Assembly: GCF_000011245.1 (NCBI RefSeq)
Contig: NC_004193.1
Coordinates: 1,280,501-1,344,500 of the forward strand
Reading direction: 5' to 3'
Source of the DNA: Oceanobacillus iheyensis HTE831
GTDB lineage: Bacteria > Bacillota > Bacilli > Bacillales > Amphibacillaceae
DNA: 64,000 nt
Each line of letters begins with the position of its first letter. The stretch's first letter is position 1. Both the position numbers and the translations under genes were made by a program. Below are positions 50,499 to 59,694 of the stretch, in pieces. Below the pieces are notes generated by a model, which did no database searches, had not been told where the DNA came from, and saw only the letters and a program-made list of their open reading frames with translations.

Positions 50499-52370
50499 TT
50501 AGATCCTCCCAATTAACTTGAACATATCTGAAACATGATCCTCTGCTTCAAATAAATCTTCAATGGACGTTCGGTACGTCTCAATATGTTTTTTCCCTTT
50601 TTCCACGGACTGTCGCATGTAACTAATTTCCTCATCAAGATCAGCTTGTTCTAGAGGAAGAAATGCTTCATGGACATTAATTTGACGAACAGTCTTATTT
50701 AAACGTGGAAAGTAAATGTGTTTTCTTAGTAAATCTCTGTATAAGCCAGGACTAGCTTCCATTTCATTTATCTTGGACATTACTTTTTGTTTTTCTTCAT
50801 TAAATGCGGTTTGGATTTCATCAATCACTGCATTTTCGAGGTTATTAATCATGGTGGATTTCTCTCCAAGAAGGGGAAAGCATTGTTGATACATTCGTAG
50901 TGCCGCAGATATATTAATTTGTATGTTTTCTCCTTTACTGGAGGTTAATACCATATCTCTTCCAAGATAAGATTTATTACTACCATTACCATTTATTGAA
51001 GAAAGCATTTCTATCAGACTATGACTATCTGTAATTGCTTCTAAGTTGTGGAGGACATTACTATCTTGAATATTTTTAAAGATTTCTGTGAAGTTTTTCC
51101 CGTGTTGCATGATTTTTATAATGGTACCAGAATCTGCGCCGAATGTAGCAAATGCATCATTCAAATCTCGTACACTTATATTCCTTTCTATTAATTCTTG
51201 AATCTCATTAAGTTCGTGCTGCAAATTACCGAATTCGGTGATTAATGTATCTTGTTGCTTCTTAGTAATATAACCAGCTTCATAGAGCCTTCCGAAAATT
51301 AATTCTGAGTTATCTGTTATGATTTTAATCTTTTCGTTTAATATCGGAACATTGTCGTTTAAGTCACGGATGACAGTGTCTACTTCAGAAGGACTCGTAA
51401 TATACCATTGGAAATAGTCCATTCCGCTACTTTTATCTTCAAATAATGAAGGGTTAACTCCAAGTAATTTCTCAATACCAGCATTCATTCCACCTTGCTC
51501 TGCTGCTATCGCGTAATCGATGGCCATTTTTTGAAAACTAACTATGATATCGTCGGGAATATCATCAACTATTTCACGTAAACCAGGAAGGGTTGGATTC
51601 GTGTTAATATACTGAACGGATCCTAATGTTAGAAAACCACGTATACCACTTACGGCGTATAGTGGGTCATCTTCAGAAATAAGTTGCGTTATATTTTTTT
51701 CTTTGTCACTGTAGTAATCTCTCGCAAAATCGTGAAGTTCTTGAGGTGGGATGTCGTAGATGTCGGCATCTGAAAAAATCGGAAATTCTTTATTGACTTT
51801 AATTTGAAAATCTAAGTCAAGGTGATATAACTGATAATAATTGGTTTGTGCTCCGTTAACGCTAAAAATTTCATCAAACGTATCGAAAGCTAAGTGTGCT
51901 GTTGTATTGTTGTTATGTGCTAAAGAGTGGGACAAGCCTAAAGTATTTATTTCTCCACTTATTTGGAACGTATTATATGTCTCCAGGACAAATTCTTTAG
52001 TTGCATCAGCCTGCTCACTGGATTGTCCTGCAAACATTGCTTTTATATTATATTCCCAATCATGTGAATCTTGTGTCCCTTGAGATATTATATATACTTC
52101 TTCTGTTTTACCATTATCAATATATAATGCGGTACCATCATAACTGGATTGATTGACATTTTTATTATTTGATTGGGATGAATGAAATAGAGTAAGATCT
52201 CCTTCAAGTAATTCCCCTGTTTCTTCTAAATATATTTTTTTAAAATCTTTTTCAAAGTTATCTTTTGCTTCATTTAAAGAAGTATTTTGTAATGCTTTAG
52301 GAGAAAAATGTTTATATTCTAAATCGATTATTCTAGTTTTTAATTCAGGAGTAGATAAAATATTTTCCAT
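50499..52370 (-). CDS. Candidate type VII secreted lipase-like toxin (TslA-like)
   Basis: 623 residues, no signal peptide. The N-terminal half looks like a class 3 lipase: EVYIISQGTQDSHDWEYNIKAMF (about 91-113, oxyanion strand) and TLGLSHSLAHNN (about 143-154) in place of the GHSLGG elbow, Ser 149 being the likely nucleophile. The C-terminal half is helical and coiled-coil-like (DVIRDLNDNVPILNEKIKIITDNSELI; DEEISYMRQSVEKGKKHIETYRTSIEDLFEAEDHVSDMFKL), reminiscent of an LXG-type secretion domain at the wrong end, as in staphylococcal TslA. It lies six bases after a lipoprotein gene. Assignment rests on layout, not on a search. Confidence 0.6.
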   Translation of the reverse strand: MENILSTPELKTRIIDLEYKHFSPKALQNTSLNEAKDNFEKDFKKIYLEETGELLEGDLTLFHSSQSNNKNVNQSSYDGTALYIDNGKTEEVYIISQGTQDSHDWEYNIKAMFAGQSSEQADATKEFVLETYNTFQISGEINTLGLSHSLAHNNNTTAHLAFDTFDEIFSVNGAQTNYYQLYHLDLDFQIKVNKEFPIFSDADIYDIPPQELHDFARDYYSDKEKNITQLISEDDPLYAVSGIRGFLTLGSVQYINTNPTLPGLREIVDDIPDDIIVSFQKMAIDYAIAAEQGGMNAGIEKLLGVNPSLFEDKSSGMDYFQWYITSPSEVDTVIRDLNDNVPILNEKIKIITDNSELIFGRLYEAGYITKKQQDTLITEFGNLQHELNEIQELIERNISVRDLNDAFATFGADSGTIIKIMQHGKNFTEIFKNIQDSNVLHNLEAITDSHSLIEMLSSINGNGSNKSYLGRDMVLTSSKGENIQINISAALRMYQQCFPLLGEKSTMINNLENAVIDEIQTAFNEEKQKVMSKINEMEASPGLYRDLLRKHIYFPRLNKTVRQINVHEAFLPLEQADLDEEISYMRQSVEKGKKHIETYRTSIEDLFEAEDHVSDMFKLIGRI

Positions 52371-52376
52371 TTAACA

Positions 52377-53042
52377 TTACTCCTTTTTACTATTAATTAT
52401 GTTTATAGATTTAATTTGTTTCATCAATTTTTCTTTTTCGGAATTTGTTTTTTCTGAGCATTGGTTTGCTTCAAGTTTATCGTTACACCTTAACCTTATA
52501 GTCAAATTTATTTGACCATGTGTATTCCAAATAAATACTGCGATGATATAAAACTGTTCATCTGGTCTATATTCTGCAATGGATAAATTTGAATTATTGT
52601 CCGTTTCAATATCTCTAAATTCTAACTCTCGATCATGACTTTCTGTCATGCGAATCATAGTATACTCAACATTAGGCTCTCCTTTGAAATAGCGTAAACT
52701 ATAGTTTACAAAAATCTCTTTAGTTTTATCAACATCTGCAAAAGTAATAGTCTCACTTCTATCATCTGGTCCAATATTATGGGTTCTGTTACTGATTACC
52801 ATATCCTCAGGAAAGTCCATCGTAAAACTCTTTGACTTGGATAAGAAAGGGTAGAAGCCTTCACGAACAGGCTTAGTAGACTGTATAAATTTTCGTGTGA
52901 ATTCATCTTGAAGGGCTGGAACATCGGGTAAGTCTTCGGCATTCATTTCAGAAGGAGACACATTTTCTTCTGGATCATTATTCATACCACAACCTCCTAT
53001 AATAAATAAGACAACTAATAATAACCACATATATTTTTTCAT
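52377..53042 (-). CDS. Paralogous lipoprotein 1 (candidate immunity protein)
   Basis: 221 residues. Signal MKKYMWLLLVVLFIIGGC with lipobox. The mature N-terminal part (MNAEDLPDVPALQDEFTRKFIQSTKPVREGFYPFLSKSKSFTMDFPEDMVI) is almost identical in four tandem genes; the rest (ETITFADVDKTKEIFVNY..DRELEFRDIETDNNSNLSIAEYRPDEQFYIIAVFIWN) varies. It is the copy directly coupled to the lipase-like gene. Surface lipoproteins serve as immunity factors for secreted lipase toxins, which fits. ATG 53042 is set by GGAGG. Confidence 0.7.
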   Translation of the reverse strand: MKKYMWLLLVVLFIIGGCGMNNDPEENVSPSEMNAEDLPDVPALQDEFTRKFIQSTKPVREGFYPFLSKSKSFTMDFPEDMVISNRTHNIGPDDRSETITFADVDKTKEIFVNYSLRYFKGEPNVEYTMIRMTESHDRELEFRDIETDNNSNLSIAEYRPDEQFYIIAVFIWNTHGQINLTIRLRCNDKLEANQCSEKTNSEKEKLMKQIKSINIINSKKE

Positions 53043-53250
53043 GAGGCATACCTCCAACATAGGTCTTAATCTTCATCGTATATAAGTATATAGATTATAT
53101 ACCCTAAATCAATATAAATAAGTAAAAATTATGAAAACAATACAAATGTCGTAAGTATTATTGACTAAAAGAGGTGAAAGTGAAAGGGAGAATCTATTTC
53201 AATCAATTTCATAAATAATATATTTGATATAAAATCCAAATATTGTGCTG

Positions 53251-53381
53251 TTTGATTTCCATTGCAGACGCACGCTTTTTAGCGGGTACGGCCTCAGCTA
53301 ACTTGAAAAGAAAAACACTTTTCAAGTGGATCTTCAGCTCGTGCTATACCTGTAGGAGTCGCCATCTTTCATTACAATCAA
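53251..53381. repeat. Bacillaceae intergenic repeat, degenerate copy
   Basis: TTTGATTTCCATTGCAGACG, AGCGGGTACGGCCTCAGCTA, a CTTGAAAAG/CTTTTCAAG hairpin, GATCTTCAGCTCGTGCT, TAGGAGTCGCCATC, ATTACAATCAAA. The ends TTTGATT/AATCAAA are inverted. I remember near-identical elements scattered through Oceanobacillus, Virgibacillus and Bacillus genomes. Confidence 0.75.
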
Positions 53382-53459
53382 AGTGAAGTTTTCACTACAA
53401 AATAATATAATTCTTGTTTTAATTTTAGGGGGTATTAAATAGATTAGGATTCATACTAC

Positions 53460-54121
53460 TCACTCACTTTTATAATCTTCAAATTTTATTGATTTAAATT
53501 GTTCAATGATACCATTTTTATGGTTATTTATCTTGCTTTCGCAATTATTTTCGTTCAATTCATTAGTACATTTTATGGTAGAGGTTAATGCTAGTTTCAT
53601 TATCATTCCATAATAATGAAACTAGCATTAACCTCTTGTCATTTATTTTATACTCTGCAGTATCAAATGTTTTTGTATTGTTACTATCTATATTTTTAAA
53701 ATTCTATGTCATAACCAGCATTTTGGGAGAGCTGCTCCTTACTATTATCTGGACTTGAGATAGCGTTAAAGTAGTTGAATGTATGACTTATAAAGATATC
53801 ATTAATTGCTTCTTTATAACCTATAACCAGTGTTTCACTACGGTTATCTGGACCAACGATATGACTTTTTTCGTCTATCACCATATCCTCAGGAAAGTCC
53901 ATCGTAAAACCATTTGACTTGGATAAGAAAGGGAAGGAGCCTTCACGAACAGGTTCTGTGGATTGTATAAATTCCCGTGTAAACTCATCTTGAAGGGCCG
54001 GAACATCAGGTGAGTCTTCGAAGTTCATATCAGAAGGAAGTAAATTTTCTTCTTGATCACCATTGATACCGCAACCTCCTGTAATTAATAGGACAACTAA
54101 TAACCACAAATATTTTTTCAT
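53460..54121 (-). pseudogene. Paralogous lipoprotein 2, broken by two frameshifts
   Basis: Starts like its sisters (MKKYLWLLVVLLITGGC..DSPDVPALQDEFTREFIQSTEPVREGSFPFLSKSNGFTMDFPEDMVI). The first frame stops at 53696 after GYDIEF. A second frame continues the family (NFKNIDSNNTKTFDTAEYKINDKRLMLVSLLWNDNETSINL) and a third finishes it (TSTIKCTNELNENNCESKINNHKNGIIEQFKSIKFEDYKSE, stop 53460). Full length then equals the intact copies. A perfect 24-bp inverted repeat lies at the second break. Confidence 0.85.
53580..53636. repeat. Perfect 24-bp inverted repeat inside the broken lipoprotein gene
   Basis: Arms at 53580-53603 and 53613-53636 are exactly complementary, with a 9-base loop (CATTCCATA). 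It lies within former coding sequence and at one end abuts the second frameshift. There is no T run, so a terminator role is less likely. Confidence 0.9.
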
Positions 54122-54325
54122 GAGGTATTCCTCCAACGTAAATCTTAATCTTGTTACCCAGTCCTGAAGTGGGTTTTCAATGGACCTTCATTCAGTTCCA
54201 TCTTTTAAGTGAATATTTTTGTCCCAATCTCATATAGAATAAGATACTACCTTAAATAAATTTCATATGGATCATGGAACGTAGTAATAGTTCATATGAG
54301 TGTGCTCCCCGTGAAATATTAATTT

Positions 54326-54985
54326 CTATTTATTCTTGTTTAAGATATTTATAGATTTTATCTGTTCAATAATAAGTTCTTTTTCAGAATTTATTTTCTC
54401 TAGGCATTTTTTTGTATTAAGTTTGTCGTTACATCTCAAACTTACATTCAAATCTATTTGGCCATCTGTGTTCCAAATAAATACAGCGACGGTATAAAAC
54501 TGTTCATCTGGTTTATATTCTGAAATTGATAAGTTTGAATTATTGTCCGTTTTTATATCTCTAAATTCTAATTCTCTATCATGACTTTTGGAGATGCGAT
54601 TCATACTACTCTCAACATTAGGTTCTCCTTTATAATAGTGTAAGTTATAGTTTACAAAAATCTCTTTAGTTTCATCAACATCTGCAAAAGTAATAGTCTC
54701 ACTTCTATCATCTGGTCCAATATTATGGGCTTTGCTACTGATCACCATATCCTCAGGGAAGTCCATTGTAAAACTATTTGACTTGGATAAGAAAGGATAG
54801 AAACCTTCGCGCACAGGATCAGAGGATTGTATAAATTCTCGGGTGAATGCATCTTGAAGGGCTGGAACATCGGGTAAGTCTTCGGCACTCATTTCAGAAG
54901 GAAGTAAATTTTCTTCTTGATCACCATTGATACCGCAACCTCCTGTAATTAATAGGACAATTAATAACCACATATATTTTTTCAT
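54326..54985 (-). CDS. Paralogous lipoprotein 3
   Basis: 219 residues, same family as 52377-53042 (MKKYMWLLIVLLITGGC..SAEDLPDVPALQDAFTREFIQSSDPVREGFYPFLSKSNSFTMDFPEDMVI), with IETITFADVDETKEIFVNYNLHYYKGEPN shared with copy 1 and a different C-terminus (SLRCNDKLNTKKCLEKINSEKELIIEQIKSINILNKNK). ATG 54985 behind GGAGG. Intact. Likely arose by tandem duplication. Confidence 0.78.
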   Translation of the reverse strand: MKKYMWLLIVLLITGGCGINGDQEENLLPSEMSAEDLPDVPALQDAFTREFIQSSDPVREGFYPFLSKSNSFTMDFPEDMVISSKAHNIGPDDRSETITFADVDETKEIFVNYNLHYYKGEPNVESSMNRISKSHDRELEFRDIKTDNNSNLSISEYKPDEQFYTVAVFIWNTDGQIDLNVSLRCNDKLNTKKCLEKINSEKELIIEQIKSINILNKNK

Positions 54986-55125
54986 GAGGCATTCCTCCAA
55001 CGTAAATCTTTATAGTATAAAGAATATATACCCTGAATCAAAAAGTTTAAATTTATGAAATAATAAAATGGCATAAGCATTATTTTCTAGAAGAAATGAA
55101 AATTAATTTATTTTTGAACTAAAAG

Positions 55126-55797
55126 TCATTTTCTTTCATTATCAATTACATCTATCGTTTTTAATATTTCAATAATATTTTCTTTTTCCTTGTCAACATT
55201 TCCTTGACATTGATTCTCTTCAAGATTATCTTCACACATTAAACTTACCCCAATTTGAATCTCTCCGTATTTACTCCAACTTAATGCTGCTATAGAATAA
55301 AGTTTCTCGTTAAACTTGTAATCTGCAATGGATAAATAAGTTTCATTATTTGTTTTTATATCTTCAAAATTTAAATCTCTATCATGGCTAAGTTTGATTG
55401 TATTTTTACTATTTTCTTCGTCAGGTTCTCCTCTGTAATAGTGTAAAATAAAATTTGGATATACTTCTAAATTTCTATCAGAAGGCCCCCAAGTGATAGT
55501 TTCGCTTCTATTATCTGGACCAACGATATGACTTTCATTATTTACAATCATGTCCTGTGGAAAGTCCATTGTAAAACTCTTTGACTTGGATAAGAAAGGG
55601 TAGTAGCCTTCACGAACAGGTTCCGTGGATTGTATAAATTCTCGTGTAAACTCATCTTGAAGGGCAGGAACATCGGGTAAGTCTTCGGCATTCATTTCAG
55701 AAGGAGACAAATTTTTTTCTTGTTCATTATTCATACCACAACCACCTATGATAATTAAGACAAAGACAGCTAATAGTAACCACATATATTTTTTCAT
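55126..55797 (-). CDS. Paralogous lipoprotein 4
   Basis: 223 residues, first gene of the lipoprotein row. Signal MKKYMWLLLAVFVLIIIGGC. The N-terminal 50 residues match the other copies; the C-terminal 130 differ most (ETITWGPSDRNLEVYPNFILHYYRGEPDEENSKNTIKLSHDRDLNFEDIKTNNETYLSIADYKF..). ATG 55797 behind GGAGG. Intact. Divergent copies would allow protection against related toxins, which is inference. Confidence 0.78.
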   Translation of the reverse strand: MKKYMWLLLAVFVLIIIGGCGMNNEQEKNLSPSEMNAEDLPDVPALQDEFTREFIQSTEPVREGYYPFLSKSKSFTMDFPQDMIVNNESHIVGPDNRSETITWGPSDRNLEVYPNFILHYYRGEPDEENSKNTIKLSHDRDLNFEDIKTNNETYLSIADYKFNEKLYSIAALSWSKYGEIQIGVSLMCEDNLEENQCQGNVDKEKENIIEILKTIDVIDNERK

Positions 55798-55858
55798 CAA
55801 GTAATCCTCCAACATAGGTAATCGTCTTCAACACATATAAGTATATAGATTATCTAAT

Positions 55859-56259
55859 CTAAATCAATGATATTAAGTAAAAATTATGAAAACAGAAAAT
55901 ACAGATAGCACATCTGTATTTTCTTAAAGGGTTAACGTCAATTGAATCGGTAACAATAACATAAGTATCACCGTCAGAATCCTCAATTTGAAGATGGTTA
56001 CTTTCCTTTAGGATAAATGATTCATGTTCTGCATCGTCACGATCTGAACTTTTTGTTATAGGTGTTTTTAGATTTTCTGTTATCCTCGTTATTTTTCCTT
56101 CTAACTCAACTGTTGTACCACTTGATATTATATCTTCCTCATCATATTTTCTAATTCTAGGCTATTCATCATTTTCCTATAATCTGCTTGAACTGTATTA
56201 TCACTACAAGCAACAAGCAAGATACAACACACTAGGGGTAGAAACAACAACTTTTTCAT
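55859..56259 (-). pseudogene. Lipoprotein gene with frameshifts
   Basis: Starts MKKLLFLPLVCCILLVACSDN (lipobox VAC) behind GGAGG. After MMNSLELENM the frame fails; another frame continues DEEDIISSGTTVELEGKITRITENLKTPITKSSDRDDAEHESFILKESNHLQIEDSDGDTYVIVTDSI, an OB-fold-like sequence. That frame then reads through the hairpin at 55895-55923 to a stop at 55859, whereas a one-base shift gives a stop just before the hairpin. Two indels are therefore likely. Confidence 0.65.
55895..55923 (-). terminator. Terminator after the broken lipoprotein gene
   Basis: GAAAATACAGAT / ATCTGTATTTTC stem with a 5-base loop, followed on the minus strand by TGTTTTC. Confidence 0.6.
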
Positions 56260-56324
56260 TACTAAATACCTCCGTATTACATTTTAATAATGTTGACATA
56301 ACTATAGAAGAAAAAAATGCTAAC

Positions 56325-57782
56325 TTACTCTCGCTGATTCACTTCCATTGCTGCTCTTATTCCTGATTGAATAGCGCCTTCCATCCAGCCGTTAAAATCA
56401 GAGGTGTGTTCTCCAGCAAAGTGAATTCTACCTTCTGGTTGCCTGATGAAGTCTTCCGTAACTGCGGCACCGAGTAATGGTGATAATAGGGTGAAGCATC
56501 CAGCTGAAAATGGATTAAGGCTCCAGTTAAAATATATGGAACGAGAAAATTGTTTGTAAACTATATTGCCGTATATTTTGGCAAGATCTTTTAAAATCAT
56601 TTGTACCATAAGGGTTGGAGTCGTACTAGTCCAGAGTAGGGCATCTTCACCCCAACTATAACTAGCTAATAATACAGCCGGTCCTTTCGTTCCTTTGCCA
56701 TAACTAGGTATGTAAGAGAATCTGCTGGGAAGGTCAGAGATAGCATTTCCCATCTTTAAATCTTCCCAGAACCTTTCTTTGAATTCGATGCCTATTTTGA
56801 CAGAAGGTATATGCAGTAATTGACGGATAATCTGCCATTTTTGAAATGAAATAGATTCATAGGGAATTACATCAATAAATTGAAAGACAGAGAATGGGGA
56901 GGTGTTTATTACATAATCTCCTTTATACGTTTGTTTTTTATCAGTCTGAACAGTAATATGTGAAGATGATTGACGAATGGAGATGACCCTTTGTTCTATT
57001 TTTATATTTTCCTCAAGTTGCTTAGAGATAGAATATGGCAATCTGTCATTCCCGTTGTTGATAGCGTCAAAATAAACATTCTCTACGGTTAAAGGTTCTA
57101 GAATATCGGTAATGACATCTACAAAACTACCTTGTGGAAATCCTTCTAGTCCAGAAATTATCCCAATTAATCTTATTGCATATGGTGAAAGGGAAGGTCC
57201 TAATGGATTCTTTTGTAGAAATTCACCAATAGAATAACCTTTATACTTCTCTTCTAATAATCTTTGTTCTTGTTCATCACTATTAGTATATAGTTCGACA
57301 AATGGATCAATGGCTTCTTGAAGAAGTTGCTCAGCTGTTTTTCCTTTCTCATGTTCGGGTAGGGGAAAGTTTAATATGTCGGGATTTGCTTCATAAGCTT
57401 CTCTTGTTGTTCGAACATTATTAACAAAAATGATATCTTCAGGAGTTTTGTTTATAAATGGATGAATTCTCAAATTGAATTTTTTAATATATGCATGTAC
57501 TAGTCGATGATAATTAGGAATTCTCATTGCACCGACATCTAAATAATTTCCTTCGGTGAGTGGTTTACGTATTGTATAAACTCTTCCTCCAATACGTTTA
57601 TTTGCTTCAAGAATCACTACATCATGTCCAGCGGCCTTAAGTAAATGTCCGGCAACTAATCCAGCCAAACCAGCACCAATAATAATCATTCGTTTAGGAT
57701 TACTTTTCTCTTCGATACCATTATCGATGATTTGAAGATAATCTTCGGGGTAACGTAGTTGAGTTGGTTCTCGTGTGTTCAT
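56325..57782 (-). CDS. Flavin monoamine oxidase / L-amino acid oxidase
   Basis: 485 residues. FAD dinucleotide fold RMIIIGAGLAGLVAGHLLKAAGHDVVILEANKRIGGRVYTI, substrate-domain text VGAMRIPNYHRLVHAYIKKFNLR, and the C-terminal FAD motif GRIHFAGEHTSDFNGWMEGAIQSGIRAA. Oxidises primary amines or L-amino acids, making hydrogen peroxide and ammonia. No signal peptide. Ribosome site GGGTGG. Substrate not determined. Confidence 0.9.
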   Translation of the reverse strand: MNTREPTQLRYPEDYLQIIDNGIEEKSNPKRMIIIGAGLAGLVAGHLLKAAGHDVVILEANKRIGGRVYTIRKPLTEGNYLDVGAMRIPNYHRLVHAYIKKFNLRIHPFINKTPEDIIFVNNVRTTREAYEANPDILNFPLPEHEKGKTAEQLLQEAIDPFVELYTNSDEQEQRLLEEKYKGYSIGEFLQKNPLGPSLSPYAIRLIGIISGLEGFPQGSFVDVITDILEPLTVENVYFDAINNGNDRLPYSISKQLEENIKIEQRVISIRQSSSHITVQTDKKQTYKGDYVINTSPFSVFQFIDVIPYESISFQKWQIIRQLLHIPSVKIGIEFKERFWEDLKMGNAISDLPSRFSYIPSYGKGTKGPAVLLASYSWGEDALLWTSTTPTLMVQMILKDLAKIYGNIVYKQFSRSIYFNWSLNPFSAGCFTLLSPLLGAAVTEDFIRQPEGRIHFAGEHTSDFNGWMEGAIQSGIRAAMEVNQRE

Positions 57783-57966
57783 CTGATTACCACCCTTTTT
57801 TAGAACATCATATGAGTTATTTATGCCTTATATGATGGATAAAGAAGATGAGGTGGGGGAAAGTTACATTCGATTCAGATAAACATACGGTTAAATTGTC
57901 TCTGCTTGCTTATATCATGAAGAAAACAACGATGTGAAAATCGAATGTTCCGTATTTAAATCAATT

Positions 57967-57999
57967 AAAACCCGAATACTTTGTGTCATAGTATTCGGG
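57967..57999 (-). terminator. Terminator of the sigma/anti-sigma operon
   Basis: CCCGAATACT / AGTATTCGGG stem; on the minus strand TTTTAATTG follows. Confidence 0.85.
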
Positions 58000-58013
58000 C
58001 CTCCTTCGTTTAA

Positions 58014-59003
58014 TCACTTATCCCAATTCCATAATTCTACCTCTCCCAATTCTTCATTCTGAATAAAAGGTAAGTCCTCAAGTCTTTCTAATTCTTTTAC
58101 TGGACCTGTGACAACTGCACCGTAAGTGACAAACCCTTCATCTATGATGTATTGATATTGTGTTTGTAAATGTTTTAAGTCAAGAAAATTAGTATAGTAA
58201 CTCTCTGACTGATCGAGAAGGTCTTCCATATTTTTTAACATGATGTTTTGACTCTGTTCTACATCGGATAGCTCATCATTTCTAGTTGATAATAAGTAAT
58301 CTTTGCTATGTTCTATTCCTGGGGTTAACCCCAATCGGTCTGTAATAGCAACTTGTTTATTGCTAGTGGACCAACTTTCAGGTTCATATGTTATAAATTC
58401 TCCAGTATAAAGCGGCATCCATAGAAGTTTTATATCGATATCTTGTAATTTTGATTGCAATTCTTCAGGGCTCATGTATTCATCTGTAGAAAAAGCGAGC
58501 TCGCCTACAGTTCCTTCTGGTAATTGTTCTAATGAATTCCATACGTTCTCATTATTAGTTCCAGTTACAGGTTTATTTGTATTCGGGTCTTCCGGTAAAT
58601 AAAAATCAAATGGTGATAATTCCTCTGAATTAATTTGTGAATAGTTAATAGAAGAAAAATAACTCATAAATGTTTTATGGACCTCTGCTTCTCCGATAAA
58701 TTGTTGTTCTGTTCCTATACGTTTGCTGATAGGGTAAGTTATTTTATTTGTTCCAAATATAGTCATTTCTGATTGATTAGTTACAGACCCGGTTGAATTA
58801 GGAGTAGTCCATTCTAACGCTAACATGGAAAAGTACATATTCTTATTTGTAATATGTAATCGGTCAGCAGCGATGTTAATTACCGTCATATACAATATAT
58901 AAATGAAAATTACAGCTAATATAATACGTAATACCCGAAATTGAAGTGTGAAGCGGTATTTTTTTAAAATCTTCTTTTCCATATCTTTATTCCATTCTTT
59001 CAT
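58014..59003 (-). CDS. Membrane anti-sigma factor (YhdL-like)
   Basis: 329 residues: short cytosolic N-terminus (MKEWNKDMEKKILKKYRFTLQFR), one membrane helix (about 25-46, VLRIILAVIFIYILYMTVINIA), then a long outside domain (SPFDFYLPEDPNTNKPVTGTNNENVWNSLEQLPEGTVGELAFSTDEYMSPEELQSKLQDIDIKLLWMPLYTGEF) typical of the sigma-regulator C-terminal family seen in B. subtilis YhdL. It overlaps the sigma gene by 17 bases. Confidence 0.82.
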   Translation of the reverse strand: MKEWNKDMEKKILKKYRFTLQFRVLRIILAVIFIYILYMTVINIAADRLHITNKNMYFSMLALEWTTPNSTGSVTNQSEMTIFGTNKITYPISKRIGTEQQFIGEAEVHKTFMSYFSSINYSQINSEELSPFDFYLPEDPNTNKPVTGTNNENVWNSLEQLPEGTVGELAFSTDEYMSPEELQSKLQDIDIKLLWMPLYTGEFITYEPESWSTSNKQVAITDRLGLTPGIEHSKDYLLSTRNDELSDVEQSQNIMLKNMEDLLDQSESYYTNFLDLKHLQTQYQYIIDEGFVTYGAVVTGPVKELERLEDLPFIQNEELGEVELWNWDK

Positions 59004-59514
59004 TGTACCATCCTTTCTTGATTACTAATTGTTGTAATCTCTTTCTTGCACGAAACAGGGTTACCTTGACTTGGTTTTCACTTAACTCTGTCGTTTGCAT
59101 AATTTCGTGATAAGAAAATTCTTCAAATTCTCGTAAATAGATCACAGTACGGTAATTTTCCGGGAGAAACTGCAGTAGCTGTGTAATATTCTGAGAAATT
59201 TCTTTTCCTAATAATTCTTGTTCGGGGAGTCCGTATGGGCTTAATATTTCTTTTTGTGGTAGTAGCTTATGAAACCAAATATGCTGCCTTTTAACTTTTT
59301 TTCTCCATTCATCAATATAGGCGTTTCGAGTAACGCGAAACAGCCAACTTCGAACACTTTCATCTTTAAATGTGTGGAGGTGAATAGTTGCTTGAAGAAA
59401 TGTCTCTTGAGTAAGGTCTTCAGCGACTTGTTTTGATTTTGAAAGTTGATAAGCATATTGGAAAACAGAGGGGGCAAATTTAATATAGATTTCTTCTAAT
59501 TGGTTTTTCTTCAT
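58987..59514 (-). CDS. ECF RNA polymerase sigma factor (SigM-like)
   Basis: 175 residues: region 2 (FAPSVFQYAYQLSKSKQVAEDLTQETFLQATIHLHTFKDESVRSWLFRVTRNAYIDEWRKK) and region 4 (LPENYRTVIYLREFEEFSYHEIMQTTELSENQVKVTLFRARKRLQQL). ATG 59514 is chosen because GGAGAGGAG precedes it. The partner anti-sigma resembles YhdL, so this is probably a SigM-type envelope-stress factor. Confidence 0.9.
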   Translation of the reverse strand: MKKNQLEEIYIKFAPSVFQYAYQLSKSKQVAEDLTQETFLQATIHLHTFKDESVRSWLFRVTRNAYIDEWRKKVKRQHIWFHKLLPQKEILSPYGLPEQELLGKEISQNITQLLQFLPENYRTVIYLREFEEFSYHEIMQTTELSENQVKVTLFRARKRLQQLVIKKGWYNERME

Positions 59515-59545
59515 TAACTCCTCTCCGTATATAAAGTCATTGCTA

Positions 59546-59574
59546 ATAACGTATATGAATAAGTCAATGTTACA
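59546..59574 (-). promoter_or_regulatory. ECF-type promoter of the third sigma operon
   Basis: Minus strand TGTAAC (59569-59574) and CGTTAT (59546-59551), 17-base spacer, 31 bases before the sigma start. Confidence 0.6.
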
Positions 59575-59694
59575 GTGATTTTTCAATTATTTGATTTAAT
59601 TATGATAGAGTCAATTTGATAATCCAGTTTTCATTAAAATATCAGTGATTAGTAAGAATTAAATAGTAATGTTTAGGTTACAGGAAATACTTGG

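Noticed and set aside
50499..52370. Ordinary secreted lipase with signal peptide
   Set aside because: The N-terminus (MENILSTPELKTRIIDLEYK) has no signal peptide or lipobox, so Sec export is unlikely.
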